A stretch of DNA of 8,396 bases from Chloroflexota bacterium (lineage in GTDB: Bacteria > Chloroflexota > Dehalococcoidia > JACQUE01), in the NCBI GenBank assembly GCA_016210425.1, contig JACQUE010000211.1, positions 1-8,396 on the forward strand, written 5' to 3'. Below the pieces are notes generated by a model that was given only the letters and a program-made list of their open reading frames with translations, searched no databases and was not told where the DNA came from. Position 1 is the first letter of the stretch; every line of letters starts with the position of its first letter. Both the position numbers and the translations under genes were made by a program. Positions 7,654-8,396 of the stretch are shown piece after piece.

Positions 7654-8073
7654 CTAACCCTTCTTGCCCTTCTTGGCTCCGTACTTGCTGCGCCCCTGCT
7701 TTCGGTCCTGAACGCCGGCAGCATCCAAGGCGCCCCTGATGATGTGGTAGCGGACCCCAGGCAGGTCCTTCACACGACCGCCCCTAATGAGCACCACAGA
7801 GTGCTCCTGCAGACTGTGGCCCTCGCCGGGGATATATGCCGTTACCTCCATGCCGTTGGTCAACCGCACGCGGGCGATCTTCCGCAGCGCGGAGTTGGGC
7901 TTCTTGGGCGTCATAGTCTTCACCTGGGTGCAAACGCCCCGCTTCTGCGGTGAACCATTGGTCCGCAGAGTCCTGTTTTTTAAAGCGTTACGGTTAAAGC
8001 GAAGGGCTGCGGCCTTGCTCTTCTTCTCGACCTTCTTGCGCCCTTTGCGAATTAGCTGGCTGATAGTCGGCAC
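7654..8073 (-). CDS. rpsL: 30S ribosomal protein S12
   Basis: S12 sits at the decoding centre and monitors codon-anticodon fit; it is the streptomycin-resistance protein. From the GTG at 8071-8073 it has 139 residues and begins [14 protein letters not shown]. Its core is [25 protein letters not shown] (41-65) and [30 protein letters not shown] (81-110). The two key lysines, at about 57 and 102 (E. coli Lys43 and Lys88 counting Met), are wild type, so streptomycin sensitivity at this site is expected. About 14 extra residues sit between the N-terminus and SPQKRGVC, as in Firmicutes S12, which explains the length over E. coli's 124. AGGAG lies 8 nt before the GTG. The frame is open further upstream, but those residues are not S12-like. 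It is the first gene of the operon. Confidence 0.97.
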   Translation of the reverse strand: MPTISQLIRKGRKKVEKKSKAAALRFNRNALKNRTLRTNGSPQKRGVCTQVKTMTPKKPNSALRKIARVRLTNGMEVTAYIPGEGHSLQEHSVVLIRGGRVKDLPGVRYHIIRGALDAAGVQDRKQGRSKYGAKKGKKG

Positions 8074-8081
8074 TAAGCCTA

Positions 8082-8086
8082 CTCCT
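8082..8086 (-). promoter_or_regulatory. Shine-Dalgarno sequence that supports the GTG start of rpsL
   Basis: The minus strand reads AGGAG followed by 8 nt and the GTG start of S12. This decides between the GTG at 8073 and the longer open frame running upstream. Confidence 0.8.
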
Positions 8087-8117
8087 CTCCTTGATAGGTA
8101 CCCTTTTTGCACAGTGA

Positions 8118-8132
8118 AAGGCCGAAAGCCTT
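8118..8132 (-). other. Small hairpin in the rpsL leader
   Basis: AAGGC and GCCTT form a 5-bp stem with a TTTCG loop on the minus strand. It stands 31 nt upstream of the rpsL Shine-Dalgarno sequence. It lacks a following T-run, so it is not a terminator. Confidence 0.35.
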
Positions 8133-8144
8133 ATTCCTGAGCCG

Positions 8145-8187
8145 ATCGGTTGCTGGCTAAGCCTTGCCCAGCCGTCACTCAACCGAT
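8145..8187 (-). promoter_or_regulatory. Structured leader element upstream of rpsL
   Basis: On the minus strand ATCGGTTG (8187-8180) pairs perfectly with CAACCGAT (8152-8145). The enclosed 27 nt can form a second stem, GGCTGGG (8173-8167) with CTTAGCC (8161-8155) including two G-U pairs and a 5-nt loop, or an alternative GCTGG/CCAGC pairing. This nested structure lies in the presumed 5' untranslated leader of the operon. It is a candidate ribosomal-protein or translational control element. I do not recognise it as a known leader family. Confidence 0.45.
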
Positions 8188-8252
8188 GGTAATCACTTTA
8201 CAGCTTTTCGACCCGGAACTAATATCGACCTGGCTAGGCGTATCAAAATAGT

Positions 8253-8281
8253 AGTTTACACCTGAGCATAGCCTTTGTCAA
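8253..8281 (-). promoter_or_regulatory. Sigma70-type promoter for the str-S10 operon
   Basis: The minus strand has a perfect -35 TTGACA (8281-8276), a 17-nt spacer and a -10 TAAACT (8258-8253; four of six consensus bases). Transcription would start near 8244-8247, giving a leader of about 170 nt before rpsL. The promoter reads toward rpsL, and no other sigma70-like site of equal quality is visible in the gene-free stretch. Confidence 0.7.
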
Positions 8282-8306
8282 TGGTTTTCGGTTTGCGGTG
8301 TAGATG

Positions 8307-8396
8307 GTCTATGATTTTGTCACCCCTTAACTGTTCAGTGAAAATGTCCTCTGATGAAGGAGACAATCACGTTGAACAGCAAGGAGCAGAAACGAC
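8307..8396 (+). mobile_element. Probable left end of an insertion sequence (continues past the right edge)
   Basis: Two degenerate direct repeats, around 8308-8322 (GTCTATGATTTTGTC) and 8332-8347 (GTTCAGTGAAAATGTC), precede the start of a transposase-like reading frame. Repeats of the TTCAxTGAAAATGTC kind are, from memory, common at ends of ISNCY/IS481-like elements, where the transposase binds. The exact outer boundary and any target duplication cannot be fixed without the other end. Confidence 0.35.
8354..8396 (+). CDS. Probable transposase N-terminus, partial (3' end off the right edge)
   Basis: Only 14 codons are visible: MKETITLNSKEQKR. This recalls the N-terminus of ISNCY/IS481-type transposases, in which a short 'LNSKEQKR' segment leads into a helix-turn-helix domain and then an rve (DDE) integrase core. 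The match is from memory and short, so the call is tentative. The ATG at 8354 has no clear Shine-Dalgarno sequence. An in-frame TTG at 8372 has AAGGAG 9 nt upstream and could be the real start. The gene is divergent from the ribosomal operon and begins roughly 75 nt from that operon's -35 box. Confidence 0.42.
   Translation, partial: MKETITLNSKEQKR

Noticed and set aside
8074..8112. A longer S12 starting near 8112.
   Set aside because: The extra residues are not S12-like, and a well-spaced AGGAG precedes the GTG at 8073, where the conserved [10 protein letters not shown] begins.
8344..8396. A different plus-strand frame from the ATG at 8344 (MSSDEGDNHVEQQ...).
   Set aside because: It has no Shine-Dalgarno sequence and no resemblance to a known protein start, and it competes with the transposase-like frame. 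It is too short to judge within the window.
1..8396. CRISPR arrays, tRNA or rRNA genes, toxin-antitoxin or defence genes.
   Set aside because: I looked on both strands and saw no regular repeat-spacer pattern, no tRNA-like or rRNA segments, and no gene outside the ribosomal operon except the partial transposase-like start.

Overview
The window holds the first part of a bacterial str-S10 ribosomal protein supercluster, read entirely on the minus strand (right to left). The order is rpsL (S12), rpsG (S7), fusA (EF-G), rpsJ (S10), rplC (L3), rplD (L4), rplW (L23), rplB (L2), rpsS (S19), rplV (L22), rpsC (S3), rplP (L16), and the 5' part of rpmC (L29), which runs off the left edge. Every gene was identified from its own protein sequence. 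The genes are tightly packed (0-40 nt gaps, except rpsL-rpsG at 68 nt and rpsG-fusA at up to 143 nt), so they very probably form one operon.

The organism is a GC-rich bacterium. It has no tuf gene between fusA and rpsJ, an S12 with an N-terminal-half insertion as in Firmicutes, and an S3 with an Ala/Pro-rich tail. These features and the general protein flavour suggest Chloroflexota (Dehalococcoidia-like), perhaps from a metagenome. This placement is an inference, with roughly even odds or a little better.

Right of rpsL, about 280 bases lack a long gene. They contain a clear sigma70-type promoter for the operon (TTGACA, 17-nt spacer, TAAACT) and a leader of about 170 nt. The leader carries an 8-bp perfect stem enclosing a second stem, then a small hairpin, then the rpsL Shine-Dalgarno sequence. 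At the extreme right edge a divergent reading frame starts on the plus strand (MKETITLNSKEQKR...). It resembles the N-terminus of ISNCY/IS481-like transposases and is preceded by degenerate repeats of the TG(A)xxxTGTC type, so an insertion sequence probably abuts the operon promoter.

Functionally, the genes supply the 30S decoding and head proteins (S12, S7, S10, S19, S3), the 50S core proteins around the peptidyl transferase centre and exit tunnel (L2, L3, L4, L22, L23, L16, L29), and the translocation GTPase. No new biological system is visible here. The most unusual local signals are a CTG start codon for rpsS behind a strong Shine-Dalgarno sequence, the structured leader, the neighbouring insertion-sequence start, and the unsettled N-terminus of fusA with a perfect hairpin just after rpsG. 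Seven of the thirteen operon genes appear to start with a codon other than ATG.
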